Source: Mycolicibacterium lutetiense
GTDB lineage: Bacteria; Actinomycetota; Actinomycetes; Mycobacteriales; Mycobacteriaceae
Length of the DNA: 64,000 nucleotides
Direction: 5' to 3'
Assembly (NCBI RefSeq): GCF_017876775.1
Contig: NZ_JAGIOP010000002.1
Coordinates: forward strand, 4,311,270 to 4,375,269
How positions within the stretch are numbered: position 1 is the first letter of the stretch; each line of letters starts with the position of its first letter. The notes beneath the pieces were generated by a model that saw only the letters and a list, made by a program, of their open reading frames with translations, ran no database searches and had not been told where the DNA came from. The translations under genes were made by a program, and so were the position numbers. This document shows, piece after piece, positions 16,667 through 25,496 of this stretch.

Positions 16667-17742
16667 CGCCGCACACCGTGGTGGGAAGGGTTGCGGGCCA
16701 CCAGCTTGTTCACGACATAGGTGGCGTCACGGCCGACACCGCGCAGCGATGCCGAAGACAGGGACCGCTGCCACTCCAGACCCACGAAGCCCAGCCCCGG
16801 ATGAATGAGCGACAACCCGCGCCGCTGGCGGGGCATCGCACGGTCATCGAGGGCCCCCAGCCCGGCGAGATAGTCCAGGGCGGGCCGATAGCCGGTCGCG
16901 CACAGCACGGTATCGACCTGTTCGCGGGTGCCGTCGGCCCACACCACCGCGTCGCCGTCGAGACGACGGAACATCGGCCGTCGGTCGGGACGTCCCGCGG
17001 CGACCGCATCCCGATAGGTGCCGTGGTCGAACACCGGAACGGTCGGCGGGTTACTTAGCCACGGCCCGATCGGGGCGGCGTCCAGGCCGGTGACGGTGAA
17101 CCAGAAGTGCATGTCGCGTCCCCACGGTCGCTGGGGGATGAACCGCACCCGGTCTCGGCTGGCCAGGGTCACCTCGGCGACCGCGGCCAGCTCGGCACCG
17201 ATCTGCACCGCCGAATTGCCTGCGCCCACCACCACGATGCGCTGCCCCGCCCACGGTTGGGGGCTGCGGTAGGCACTGGCGTGCAGCAGCTGGCCGGTGA
17301 AGGTGTCGGCTCCGGGAAAACTCGGTAGGTAGGGCTTGGCGAAGCTGCCGGTCGCGGCGATCAGGATCGGGGTGCTCCACTGCTGGCCGGCGGCGGTGGA
17401 GACGGTGAAGCCACTCGGGTCGCCGGTGACGGTGGTGACCTCAACGCCGGTGTGGATGTCCACGGATAGGTCTGCGGCATAGCCGCGCAGGTAGCCGATG
17501 ACGTCGTCGCGGTGCGGGTAGTGGTCGGGATCGCCTGGGAACGCCACGGCGGGCAGTGCGCTGTAGCGGGCGGGGCTGAACAGGGTCAGGCTGGCGTAGT
17601 AGTCCGGCCAGGACCCGCCGGGTTCGGCACGTGCTTCCACGATGAGCGGGTGCAGGCCGTGGTCGCCTAGCGCGGTGGCGGCGGCCAGTCCAGATTGGCC
17701 GGCGCCGATCACGATCGCGTCCTGTGGTGAGGCGGAAGTCAT
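16663..17742 (-). CDS. FAD-dependent monooxygenase (flavoprotein, ArsO-like)
   Basis: A 359-residue flavoprotein. The FAD motif IVIGAGQSGLAAA is near residue 10, the NADPH motif VVVGAGNSAVQ near 170, and the family segment LCATGYRPALDYL near 285. The frame stays open far upstream, but ATG 17742 gives the normal length and the FAD motif at the N-terminus. It overlaps the MFS gene upstream and the hydrolase downstream by ATGA at both ends. It is related to the monooxygenase at 7483. Oxidation of an arsenical is suggested only by context. Confidence 0.85.
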   Translation of the reverse strand: MTSASPQDAIVIGAGQSGLAAATALGDHGLHPLIVEARAEPGGSWPDYYASLTLFSPARYSALPAVAFPGDPDHYPHRDDVIGYLRGYAADLSVDIHTGVEVTTVTGDPSGFTVSTAAGQQWSTPILIAATGSFAKPYLPSFPGADTFTGQLLHASAYRSPQPWAGQRIVVVGAGNSAVQIGAELAAVAEVTLASRDRVRFIPQRPWGRDMHFWFTVTGLDAAPIGPWLSNPPTVPVFDHGTYRDAVAAGRPDRRPMFRRLDGDAVVWADGTREQVDTVLCATGYRPALDYLAGLGALDDRAMPRQRRGLSLIHPGLGFVGLEWQRSLSSASLRGVGRDATYVVNKLVARNPSHHGVRR

Positions 17743-18986
17743 TGTCGTGACGCTTCTTTCGGTGGTGGCGCATCGCTGGCGAATTGGGGTGCAGCCACGC
17801 CGGTGGCGGTGGCCAAGATCGCTGCCAGGCCGGCGACCGCGCCCAGGACCAGGAACATGGCTGCGTAACCGTGCAGCACAGTGGCCAGCGCGGCGCCGAT
17901 GAATGGGGCCAGCGCGGTGGTGAACATCAGCGGTGCCGACAGAATTCCGCTGAGATGCCCGTAATGGGCTGTGCCCCAGCGTTCTGTCACGGCAGTGGCC
18001 TGCAACAGCGTCATGATGCCGCGCGCCATGCCGGCCACAATCGCGACGCCGATGAGCGCGGCCAGTGAGGTGAACAGGCCCAACAGCACGGTGGTGATCG
18101 CGATGATGGCCATGATCAGCATGGTGCGGGTGACGACGCCGAAGCGCTGCACCAGACTCTGATAGCCGATGCGGCCAAGGACCTGGCCCACGCCGCCGAG
18201 GCCGAGGGCCGCCGCCGCCGCCTGGGTGCTGATCCCGCGCTGGGCCATCAACGGGACGAGGTTGATGACCACGGCGTAGGAGGCCAGCGCTGAGAGGGCG
18301 AACGCCGCCGTCAATGCTACGAAGGGGCGGGTACGTGCCGTGAGGGTCGCAGCCTGCACGCCGTGATGATGGATGACTGCCGGCCACGGCCTGCGTAGTC
18401 CGACGAGGTGGGCCGGGATGGTCACCGCCGCCAGCAACACTGTGAGCACGAGATAGGTGCTGCGCCAATCCAGATGCGCCGATAACGCCGCGGTCATCGG
18501 GGCGAAAACGGTGCTGGCGAACCCGGCGACCAAGGTGAGCACGGTTAGCGCCCGCACGGCATGGGGCGCGAAAAACCGTGTCAGCGCGGCGAACGCCGGC
18601 GCGTAGAACACCGCGCTCATCGCCACGCCGGCCAGCGCCCACCCGACGAGAAACCACCCGTAGGTGGGGGCAGCGGCAATCGCCAGCAACGCGGCGACAC
18701 CGAGCACCGAACCACCCGTCATGACCCAACGGGGGCCATGGCGGTCCAGCGCCCGGCCCACCGGGACGCTCATGACCGCCGAGGTGAGCAGGCCTGCAGA
18801 AAACGCGGCGGTCACCGCCGAGGCCGACCAACCGGTGTCACCGCAGATCTGGGGCAACAACACCGGGAAGGCGTAGTAGAGCACACCCCAACTGACGATC
18901 TCAGTGACACACAGCGTCACCAGCACCCCGCGCGGGCCGTGCGACCCGACGCGGGATGGCAGTGATGCACGGCGTGGTGAGTTCAT
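17739..18986 (-). CDS. Major facilitator superfamily transporter
   Basis: A 415-residue protein with about 12 membrane segments and the MFS loop motif GRALDRHGPRW between segments 2 and 3. It overlaps the flavoprotein gene upstream and the monooxygenase gene downstream by 4 bp each. MFS proteins in ars operons include ArsJ, which exports 1-arseno-3-phosphoglycerate, but no glyceraldehyde-phosphate dehydrogenase gene is present here, so I do not call it ArsJ. Export of the product of the neighbouring flavoenzymes is the simplest reading. Confidence 0.85.
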   Translation of the reverse strand: MNSPRRASLPSRVGSHGPRGVLVTLCVTEIVSWGVLYYAFPVLLPQICGDTGWSASAVTAAFSAGLLTSAVMSVPVGRALDRHGPRWVMTGGSVLGVAALLAIAAAPTYGWFLVGWALAGVAMSAVFYAPAFAALTRFFAPHAVRALTVLTLVAGFASTVFAPMTAALSAHLDWRSTYLVLTVLLAAVTIPAHLVGLRRPWPAVIHHHGVQAATLTARTRPFVALTAAFALSALASYAVVINLVPLMAQRGISTQAAAAALGLGGVGQVLGRIGYQSLVQRFGVVTRTMLIMAIIAITTVLLGLFTSLAALIGVAIVAGMARGIMTLLQATAVTERWGTAHYGHLSGILSAPLMFTTALAPFIGAALATVLHGYAAMFLVLGAVAGLAAILATATGVAAPQFASDAPPPKEASRQ

Positions 18987-20317
18987 CCGCCGATCGGGTT
19001 GAGCGACAACGTCAACGGCTGCGGGGCGCTCGCCGTGCTGCAGCAGCCGCCCTCGTTGGCAGCCTCCGCGTCATCAGCCAGGCCGCCACCGCTGCACACC
19101 CCGGTCTCGGGCAACACCAACTCGACCCGTTGCGCCGCGTCGTGGTCACCGGCCAGTTGCGCGGCCACGCTGCGCACCTGCTCGTAGCCGGTCAACGCCA
19201 AGAAGGTCGGGGCACGCCCGTAAGACTTCATCCCCACCAGATACAGGCCCGGCTCATCGGGATGGGCAAGCTCGGCAGCGCCGTGTGGCGGCACACTGCC
19301 GCACGAGTGCAGGTTGGGATCGATCTCGGGGGCCAGCTTGCTCGGCGCCTGCAGGATCGGGTCGAGATCCAGCCGCACCTCCGACAGGAACGACAGGTCG
19401 GGCCGGAAACCGGTCAACACCACGACATGGTCGGCCGGGGCCAGCGTGCGCTCGTCATCGGCCACCAGCACCACCCGGTTCTCGACGCGATCGACGCGCT
19501 CGGTGCGAAACCCGGTGTGCAGCTTGACCAGTCCGGCATCGACAGCCGCACGGGCCCGAATTCCCAGCGCGCCACGCTGCGGCAACGCATCGGCCTCGCC
19601 GCCACCGAAACCATCACCCACGCTGCCGCGGCGCCACACCCACGACACCTGCGTGGACGGATCTTCGCGGACCACCTCGGCCAACTCGATCACCGCGGTC
19701 ATCGCCGAATGGCCATTGCCCACGACGACGACATGGTGACCGGAAAACTTCTCGGACTGGTGGCGCGAGGCGGGGATGTAGGTCACCAACCCCGCGTCCG
19801 CGGCCGACTGCTCACCGATGGCCGGAAGTCCATCGGCACCCACAGGATTGGGTTGCGTCCAGGTCCCCGAGGCATCGATCACGGCCTGGGCCAACACCCG
19901 GGACTGCACACCGGCCTCGTCGCTGATGCGCACCACAAACAGGGATTCGGCACGCCCAGTGCTGAGCACTCGGTCGTGGCCCTGACGCGAAACACCCACC
20001 ACCCGGGCGCCGTAACGCACCCGGTCACCGAGCGCCTGCGCCAACGGCGTCAGATAGTCATCGATCCATTCTTGCCCGGTCGGGTACCCGGAAGCAGGAG
20101 CCACCCACCCGGTCGGACCCAACAGCCGGGCCGCCGCCGCATCGATCAGCTCGGGCCACGGCGAAAACGTACGTACATGAGACCAGTCCTGGATCGCCGA
20201 ACCCGGCCCGCTGCCGGCTTCGAGCACCAGCGGCGTTAGGCCGCGTTCCAGCAAGTGCGCAGCGGCAGCCAGGCCTTGCGGGCCGGCACCGATCACGACA
20301 ACGGGCAGGTCGGTCAT
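18983..20317 (-). CDS. FAD-dependent oxidoreductase with Cys-rich tail, ars-linked
   Basis: A 444-residue flavoprotein. The FAD motif VVVIGAGPQGLAAA is at the N-terminus, a second nucleotide motif VVVVGNGHSAM lies mid-chain, and LTGFRPDLSFL follows. The C-terminal about 45 residues are a distinct tail with cysteines (GVCSGGG, GGCCS) that could bind As(III). The ATG at 20317 is preceded by GAGGAG. It is divergent from the arsR at 20403 and heads the coupled minus-strand operon of four genes, which that ArsR probably represses. The reaction is unknown. Confidence 0.85.
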   Translation of the reverse strand: MTDLPVVVIGAGPQGLAAAAHLLERGLTPLVLEAGSGPGSAIQDWSHVRTFSPWPELIDAAAARLLGPTGWVAPASGYPTGQEWIDDYLTPLAQALGDRVRYGARVVGVSRQGHDRVLSTGRAESLFVVRISDEAGVQSRVLAQAVIDASGTWTQPNPVGADGLPAIGEQSAADAGLVTYIPASRHQSEKFSGHHVVVVGNGHSAMTAVIELAEVVREDPSTQVSWVWRRGSVGDGFGGGEADALPQRGALGIRARAAVDAGLVKLHTGFRTERVDRVENRVVLVADDERTLAPADHVVVLTGFRPDLSFLSEVRLDLDPILQAPSKLAPEIDPNLHSCGSVPPHGAAELAHPDEPGLYLVGMKSYGRAPTFLALTGYEQVRSVAAQLAGDHDAAQRVELVLPETGVCSGGGLADDAEAANEGGCCSTASAPQPLTLSLNPIGG

Positions 20318-20341
20318 CTTCACTCCTCGGATCGACAACTA

Positions 20342-20371
20342 TCGATACATCGACAATGCTCGATACATCGA
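20342..20371. promoter_or_regulatory. Repeated TCGATACATCGA elements, arsR operator region
   Basis: TCGATACATCGA occurs twice, at 20342-20353 and 20360-20371. Each is a 5-2-5 inverted repeat, and they are 18 bp apart, in the divergent promoter region of arsR and the flavoprotein operon. A TGTCAATAT element (20376-20384), also seen before the arsR at 4533, follows. The site can control both directions. Confidence 0.6.
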
Positions 20372-20402
20372 TGTTTGTCAATATATGTGGCATACTGGGT
20401 GC

Positions 20403-20756
20403 ATGACCAGCGCAACTGTCGCGGTGACCGCCACCGATATCGGTGCGTGCTGCTCTCCGTTGACCGGCGGGGTGATCGACACGCCGGCAGCCGAACGGCT
20501 CGCCGCGGTGTTCAAGGCCCTGGCCGACCCGGCCCGAGTCAAGCTGCTGTCACTGATCGCCGCCTCGGCTGGCGGTGAGGCCTGTGCCTGTGACCTCACC
20601 GAGCCCCTGGGTCTGTCGCAGTCGACGGTGTCGCATCACATGAAGATGCTCGTCGAGACCGGCCTGGTCAGCCGTGAGCAGCGCAGCAAGTGGGCCTATT
20701 ACCGGGTCAACGAAGCCGCGCTTGAGCGCGTCGCGCACCTGCTGACGGCCCGCTAG
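20403..20756 (+). CDS. arsR: ArsR-family arsenite-responsive repressor
   Basis: A 117-residue ArsR protein with an N-terminal GACCSP pair, ACACDL metal box and helix LSQSTVSHHMKML. It is closest in layout to the arsR at 4533. A -10-like CATACT at 20391-20396 lies 6 bp before ATG 20403, so translation is probably leaderless; an earlier in-frame start is not needed. It faces the four-gene flavoprotein/MFS operon across a repeat-rich promoter and likely represses itself and that operon. Confidence 0.9.
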   Translation: MTSATVAVTATDIGACCSPLTGGVIDTPAAERLAAVFKALADPARVKLLSLIAASAGGEACACDLTEPLGLSQSTVSHHMKMLVETGLVSREQRSKWAYYRVNEAALERVAHLLTAR

Positions 20757-20758
20757 GT

Positions 20759-20812
20759 CTCACCCGGGCAACACGTTTTCGCGGGGATCCAGGGCGCCGC
20801 CCACCGGGTGAG
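20759..20812. terminator. Candidate hairpin after arsR
   Basis: CTCACCCGG (20759-20767) pairs with CCGGGTGAG (20804-20812) around a 36-base loop directly after the arsR stop. It could end arsR transcription. The long loop makes it less certain. Confidence 0.4.
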
Positions 20813-21010
20813 GTGGGTTCGTGGGCATCCGCGCCAGCTTGGGCAACGTGCATCGCCGCGCCACGGCGCAACCCGAACCGAACTTGCAGCAAGCTACGGC
20901 ACGCTACCCTCACGCGACGCGGCGACTTTTCGCTGAATAGAAGTAGTCACAACGAGTTCGGTGCGAGGAGTGGGCCGAGTGCGCGGTACCGAAACGGGGA
21001 AGGTTGGCCG

Positions 21011-22834
21011 ATGGCGCGAGTGGAGTGGTCCGAGCTCAGTGGTGATGAAGCCGAGACAGTGCTCGCTAACCTGTTGTACAGCAAGTACCCGACAGCCACC
21101 CGGGTCCGCCCGTCGCAAGGCGATTTCGGAATTGATGTGATCGTTCCGGCGCCTGGGGGCGCTGTGGATGTCTACCAGATCAAGAAGTTCGCCAGCACAC
21201 TGGAGTCCAGCGAGAAGCGACAAATCAAGGACTCTTTCCGCCGTCTGATGGTCGGGATGGTTCGCCGCGGATTGCCGATCAACAATTGGTATCTGGTCAT
21301 GCCGGTCGACCCCACCGTCGGTAACCATTTCGAGTGGTTCACTGGCATGTCCGATGAAGTCATCGGAGAACTCGCCCAAGCTATCGACCCCGCAACCAGC
21401 GAACCCCTGCTTACCGAGCAGGAGATCGCCACGATCCGCGCCTGGTATGACACCCCGGGCCGAATCATCAAATGGGAGGGCCGGCCGTTCTGCGAAACCC
21501 TTGCCGGCGCCTACCCGCATGTCATCGACTACTACCTGCGCGACGGCAAGGATCGACTGCGGGCCGCTGTCGCCGACCTCGCCCTGATCCTGCAGACCGA
21601 CGCCACCCTGCCAGACGCAAACTCGGACTCCACTGTGGCGGTGCTGACCCCCGCTGAGAGCAGAGCGCACTTGCTGCGGCTGCAGGCGGTCCTCGACGCG
21701 GACCCTCATTTCCGATATGGCGTCAGCATCGATCCGACCCCTCCGACTCTGACCGAAGAGCCCAATCTTGTTGCCGCCACCCAAGAAATCCAAAGTGACG
21801 GCCAAACACTGACGTTCCGCATCTATGTCAGGTTCCAGGAGGCGCTCAATGAGCGGCCGATCCCAATCAGCCTGCAGTTTGCCTTCGATGACGCCAGCTT
21901 CGACCGGGCGGCGTTCGATGACTGGCGTAAATACGGCAAATCGTTGACCGTGCCAGTCAGAGTCGATGCCGATCTGCCCGGCGGTCTCGGGCAGCAAGCG
22001 TCCGACAAGACTTCCCGCCTGATCATCGAACCCATTGGTAATCAGCACGATCTGAGACTTCGCATCCGGACCCCCGACGGCAGCTCCGGGCCGGAATTAC
22101 ACTTCACCATGACCGCATCGACCGGTCCTTCGATGACCGGCCTATGGGTACAGGGAACCGACGAGACCGGGTTCGTCACCTTCGAGAGCACCTTCGACGA
22201 AGACACACAGGCCGTCACGATCGGTTTCCGACACTCGGGATTCGTCGACGCGAACGCGGCACAAGTACTTCCCAGTCTGCAGTTCATCGCCGGCCTGCAC
22301 CCCCCGAACACACTGCAGGCCGCCGAGAAGTACGGCCCATTCCATGATTTCCAGGGCATACCTGAGGGTGCGACGATTGCGGACTCGGTCCTTGACTACG
22401 TGCGGAATCTGGCCGCCGTGCAGACGCGCACCGCAACGCCGGTCCAGGTGCCGGATCTGTCTACCGTCACTACCGACGGCGTCCATTCAGTTGCCGCGGC
22501 AGCAGCCCTCATCGAAGGGAAAACGCTGATCGGCAGCTGGGATTCGATCGAATTCGCTCAGCAAGCCAGTGCACCGATCGACGCCACCCGTCACTACGAG
22601 CTCGTCATTGTCGAACCTCTGCACGTCACTGTCGGCGCGCAGGAGTTGACACTGGGAGCGCTCACCAGAAAGCTCCTGTCCGCCAAGCTTGTCGAGGATG
22701 GGAACACCTTGCGGGCGGTGCCTCATCATGGCTCGACTTTTCAGGTCGCCTTCGCCCCGGATCGACCCGTGCCCGGCCCCCAGCAGCAGCCGGTCAAAGG
22801 CCGAGACCTAGGGCCGCTCGATCCCGAGGCCTGA
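21011..22834 (+). CDS. Large protein with N-terminal PD-(D/E)XK nuclease domain
   Basis: A 607-residue protein. Residues about 25-65 show a restriction-endonuclease-like core: GDFGIDVIV followed by VDVYQIKKF, the Asp and Gln-x-Lys pattern of Mrr-like PD-(D/E)XK enzymes. The remaining about 450 residues are a long beta-rich region without a family I recognise. ATG 21011 follows GGGGAAGG at good spacing. No partner gene is adjacent, so it stands alone inside the arsenic island. A DNA-targeting defence role is plausible from the fold but not shown. Confidence 0.65.
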   Translation: MARVEWSELSGDEAETVLANLLYSKYPTATRVRPSQGDFGIDVIVPAPGGAVDVYQIKKFASTLESSEKRQIKDSFRRLMVGMVRRGLPINNWYLVMPVDPTVGNHFEWFTGMSDEVIGELAQAIDPATSEPLLTEQEIATIRAWYDTPGRIIKWEGRPFCETLAGAYPHVIDYYLRDGKDRLRAAVADLALILQTDATLPDANSDSTVAVLTPAESRAHLLRLQAVLDADPHFRYGVSIDPTPPTLTEEPNLVAATQEIQSDGQTLTFRIYVRFQEALNERPIPISLQFAFDDASFDRAAFDDWRKYGKSLTVPVRVDADLPGGLGQQASDKTSRLIIEPIGNQHDLRLRIRTPDGSSGPELHFTMTASTGPSMTGLWVQGTDETGFVTFESTFDEDTQAVTIGFRHSGFVDANAAQVLPSLQFIAGLHPPNTLQAAEKYGPFHDFQGIPEGATIADSVLDYVRNLAAVQTRTATPVQVPDLSTVTTDGVHSVAAAAALIEGKTLIGSWDSIEFAQQASAPIDATRHYELVIVEPLHVTVGAQELTLGALTRKLLSAKLVEDGNTLRAVPHHGSTFQVAFAPDRPVPGPQQQPVKGRDLGPLDPEA

Positions 22835-22903
22835 GCTTCGGCATCGAGTCGTGGGCCCTGACACCTTCCTCCATAGCGTGGCCACGGCTGCATCTAATGC
22901 ACC

Positions 22904-23194
22904 CTACGGTGACCGCGGGCGCATGGCCCGGCTGACGGCGCAACGCTGGCTGGGTGTCGGTAACCGGTTGGTGGCCATGGTGATTGCCACGTCGATGTCA
23001 GGGTCTGAAGACGGGCCATCGCCGATCGCGGCGACCGCCCAGCCGAGTTGGCGCGTGGTCAGAGACACTGGCCCACACAGCGCGATCAACGTCGAATGGC
23101 CTGGCCGGGGCGCTTGTTCGGCGTAGCCGGCGCGCAGCCACTCAACCGCCGCGGTGAGCGCGGAACGCAGCGGGCCGCCGGGATACGGTCTCAC
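22904..23194 (-). CDS. DUF3349-like small protein
   Basis: A 96-residue protein starting at GTG 23194. The segment AVEWLRAGYAEQAPRPGHSTLIALC matches the pattern of mycobacterial DUF3349 proteins such as Rv0543c (WLRAGYPEGVP, then Leu/Ala-rich). DIDVAITMATNRLPTP also recalls their C-terminal half. The start is not certain because the frame stays open upstream and no close ribosome site is seen. It lies 61 bp downstream of arsC in the same direction. Function is unknown. Confidence 0.5.
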   Translation of the reverse strand: MRPYPGGPLRSALTAAVEWLRAGYAEQAPRPGHSTLIALCGPVSLTTRQLGWAVAAIGDGPSSDPDIDVAITMATNRLPTPSQRCAVSRAMRPRSP

Positions 23195-23255
23195 AGGACC
23201 AGCCCCGTGTCCTCCGGCGGTGGAAGTGCAGGAGTGGAGCCCGTTGCGCGGGCGG

Positions 23256-23921
23256 CTACGCATGAGCGGCAACGCCAAGTTCGTTGAGCAGCTGACGAAC
23301 TCGCCGTTCGATGTCGTCGCGGATGGGGCGCACGGCATCGACATTCTTGCCGGCCGGATCCTCCAGCTTCCATTCCTCGTAGCGGCGACCGGGGAAGACC
23401 GGGCAGGCATCGCCGCATCCCATCGTGATCACCACGTCGGCGGCCTGAACAATTTCTTCAGTCCAAGGCTTGGGGTACTCGCCGGAGATGTCGATGCCGC
23501 GTTCGGCCATCGCGGCTACCGCGGCCGGGTTGATCTCGTTGCCGGGCTCCGAGCCGCCCGACCACGCCACCGCCGCATCCCCGGCGAAGTGGCTGAAGAA
23601 TCCCAGGGCCATCTGGGATCGACCGGCGTTGTGGGTGCATAGGAACAGCACGGTGGGCTGGCCGGTGTCGCTTTTGCCTTCCACCTTGGCCAGCGCCCGT
23701 AGCCGTTGGCGTGCGAACCGCTCGGCCAGCAGCGGCAGGAACCTGGGGATCGAGGCTCTACTGGCGAACTGGTCATAGGAGGAGTGCAGAAATCGCTCGA
23801 TGGTCTCGATGCCGAAGCTGTCGGCGAACTCGCTTTCTAGCCGAACCGCTGCGGTCTTGAGCGCAAGCTGTTGATCGATGGACAGGTCGGAGCGCTGATG
23901 GGTGGTGGAGTTGTCGGCCAT
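23256..23921 (-). CDS. arsC: Arsenate reductase with N-terminal three-helix bundle domain
   Basis: A 221-residue two-domain protein. Residues about 10-80 are helical (ALKTAAVRLESEFADSFG, FLPLLAERFARQRL), like the three-helix bundle dimerisation domain found with actinobacterial ArsC. Residues about 90-221 are a low-molecular-weight phosphatase domain with P-loop CTHNAGRS and the resolving-cysteine motif GCGDACP. ATG 23921 is preceded by AAAGGGG. It is divergent from pstS at 24276, and the shared region contains a CTCAAT-type operator. It reduces arsenate to arsenite. Confidence 0.9.
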   Translation of the reverse strand: MADNSTTHQRSDLSIDQQLALKTAAVRLESEFADSFGIETIERFLHSSYDQFASRASIPRFLPLLAERFARQRLRALAKVEGKSDTGQPTVLFLCTHNAGRSQMALGFFSHFAGDAAVAWSGGSEPGNEINPAAVAAMAERGIDISGEYPKPWTEEIVQAADVVITMGCGDACPVFPGRRYEEWKLEDPAGKNVDAVRPIRDDIERRVRQLLNELGVAAHA

Positions 23922-24275
23922 CAAGGTGACCCCTTTCGGGTCTCTAGCGAAACGGCGCACGTCGCGGATGCCGCAGTCCGTGTCCTGCGAAGTGGTAGCG
24001 GGGACCTTTCGGTGGCGGAGAAGGTTTCAGTCGAAGAATATTGACTCAATACTTGTTGAGCTATATCGGAGTCGTCAAGAGGTCAGCGTGAATTTGGCCC
24101 GAGGTCGTCAAGGTGGTTCATCTTCCGTTCATCCGGGTTGTGCTGTGGGTTCACAGGGAACCTCTAGGTTCAGGTTTCGAGCAGCGATCGTCTGCTCTGC
24201 GGAACACCGTTTCCGTGGCTTGGCCCGCCGTGGTGGCAACTCGGTTGACCACCCTGACCTCTTCAAAGGAGCTAC
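23922..24275. other. 354-bp divergent intergenic region between arsC and pstS
   Basis: No gene is seen. It contains the operator at 24045-24060, a -10-like CTATAT at 24061-24066, and about 205 bp of leader before the pstS start at 24276. A ribosome binding site AAAGGAG precedes that start. Confidence 0.55.
24045..24060. promoter_or_regulatory. Operator CTCAAT-N4-GTTGAG upstream of pstS and arsC
   Basis: CTCAATACTTGTTGAG matches the inverted repeats at 9320 and 9617 with one arm base changed. It directly abuts CTATAT (24061-24066), a likely -10 for pstS. The same order of operator and -10 occurs before the orphan pstS, which supports a common regulator. Confidence 0.65.
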
Positions 24276-25403
24276 GTGAAGCTCAACCGTTTCGGTGCTG
24301 CACTGAGCCTGATGGCCGCAGGCAGCCTGGTGTTATCGGCATGTGGCAGTGACAACAACGCCGAGTCCGGCTCTGGTGCCACCAGTGCCGCCGGCCAGTC
24401 GTCGGCAGGTGTCGACTGTGCAGGCAAGAAGTCGCTGAAGGCCAGCGGATCCACTGCGCAGGCCAACGCCATGACGCGGTTTGTCAACGCCTACGAGCAG
24501 GCGTGCTCGGGCTACACACTGAACTACACCTCCAACGGCTCCGGTGCCGGTGTGAGTGAGTTCGTCGGGAAGCAGACCGACATCGGTGGTTCGGACTCCC
24601 CGCTGAGCAAGGACAAGGGCGAGTACGACAAGGCCGCCGAGCGGTGTGGATCGCCGGCGTGGAACCTCCCGGTGGTGTTCGGCCCGATCGCTGTCACCTA
24701 CAACCTCGAGGGCGTGGACTCGCTGGTGCTCGACGGGCCCACCGCCGCCAAGATCTTCAACGGAACCATCAAGACCTGGGACGATCCCGCGATCAAGGCG
24801 CTCAACCCGCAGGCCACGCTGCCTGCCCAGCCGATCACGGTGGTCTTCCGCAGCGATGAATCCGGCACCACGGACAACTTCCAGAAGTACCTCGACGCCG
24901 CCTCGGATGGCGCCTGGGGCAAGGGTGCGGGCAAGGCGTTCGCCGGCGGTGTCGGCGAGGGCGCCAAGGGTAACGAGGGCACCTCGGCAGCCATCAAGAA
25001 CACCCCGGGATCGATCACCTACAACGAATGGTCCTTCGCCCAGGCGCAGGGACTGTCGACGGCCAAGGTCGTCACTTCAGCAGGTCCGGAGCCGGTCGAG
25101 ATCAGTACCGACACCGTCGGCAAGACCATCACGGGCGCCAAGGTCAAGGGTGAAGGCAACGACCTCGTCCTGGACACCGTCTCGTTCTACAAGCCGACTG
25201 AGACCGGGGCCTACCCGATCGTGTTGGCCACCTACGAGATCGTCTGCTCGAAGTACCCTGATGCCGAAACCGGCCAGGCAGTCAAGGCGTTCCTGCAGTC
25301 CACGATCGGCGCGGGCCAGGCTGGATTGGCTGACAACGGGTACATCCCGCTGCCGAAAGCATTCGAATCGAAGCTGTCTGCCGCTGTCGACGCGATCGCT
25401 TGA
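24276..25403 (+). CDS. pstS: Phosphate-binding lipoprotein PstS of complete pst operon
   Basis: A 375-residue lipoprotein with lipobox VLSAC near residue 23 and a Ser/Gly-rich linker. Phosphate-site motifs are [27 protein letters not shown] and [11 protein letters not shown]. The GTG start at 24276 has AAAGGAG in front. It heads pstS-pstC-pstA-pstB. The protein is clearly homologous over its whole length to the orphan PstS at 9830. Control is probably by the CTCAAT operator about 215 bp upstream. Confidence 0.93.
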   Translation: MKLNRFGAALSLMAAGSLVLSACGSDNNAESGSGATSAAGQSSAGVDCAGKKSLKASGSTAQANAMTRFVNAYEQACSGYTLNYTSNGSGAGVSEFVGKQTDIGGSDSPLSKDKGEYDKAAERCGSPAWNLPVVFGPIAVTYNLEGVDSLVLDGPTAAKIFNGTIKTWDDPAIKALNPQATLPAQPITVVFRSDESGTTDNFQKYLDAASDGAWGKGAGKAFAGGVGEGAKGNEGTSAAIKNTPGSITYNEWSFAQAQGLSTAKVVTSAGPEPVEISTDTVGKTITGAKVKGEGNDLVLDTVSFYKPTETGAYPIVLATYEIVCSKYPDAETGQAVKAFLQSTIGAGQAGLADNGYIPLPKAFESKLSAAVDAIA

Positions 25404-25496
25404 TCGGAATCACTGATGGCCCTACAGCCAGACATCTCGGGAACCTTTCGGGGGCCGTCTTCACCGGCGGCCCCCGAAGGGGGAGAGACTGCATCT

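Noticed and set aside
17743..18831. Upstream open frame continuing the flavin monooxygenase at 16663
   Set aside because: It runs through the MFS gene in another frame with Arg/Pro/Gly-rich sequence. ATG 17742 puts the FAD motif at the normal N-terminal position.
17739..18986. Calling the MFS transporter ArsJ
   Set aside because: ArsJ works with a glyceraldehyde-phosphate dehydrogenase encoded beside it; none is present in the operon.
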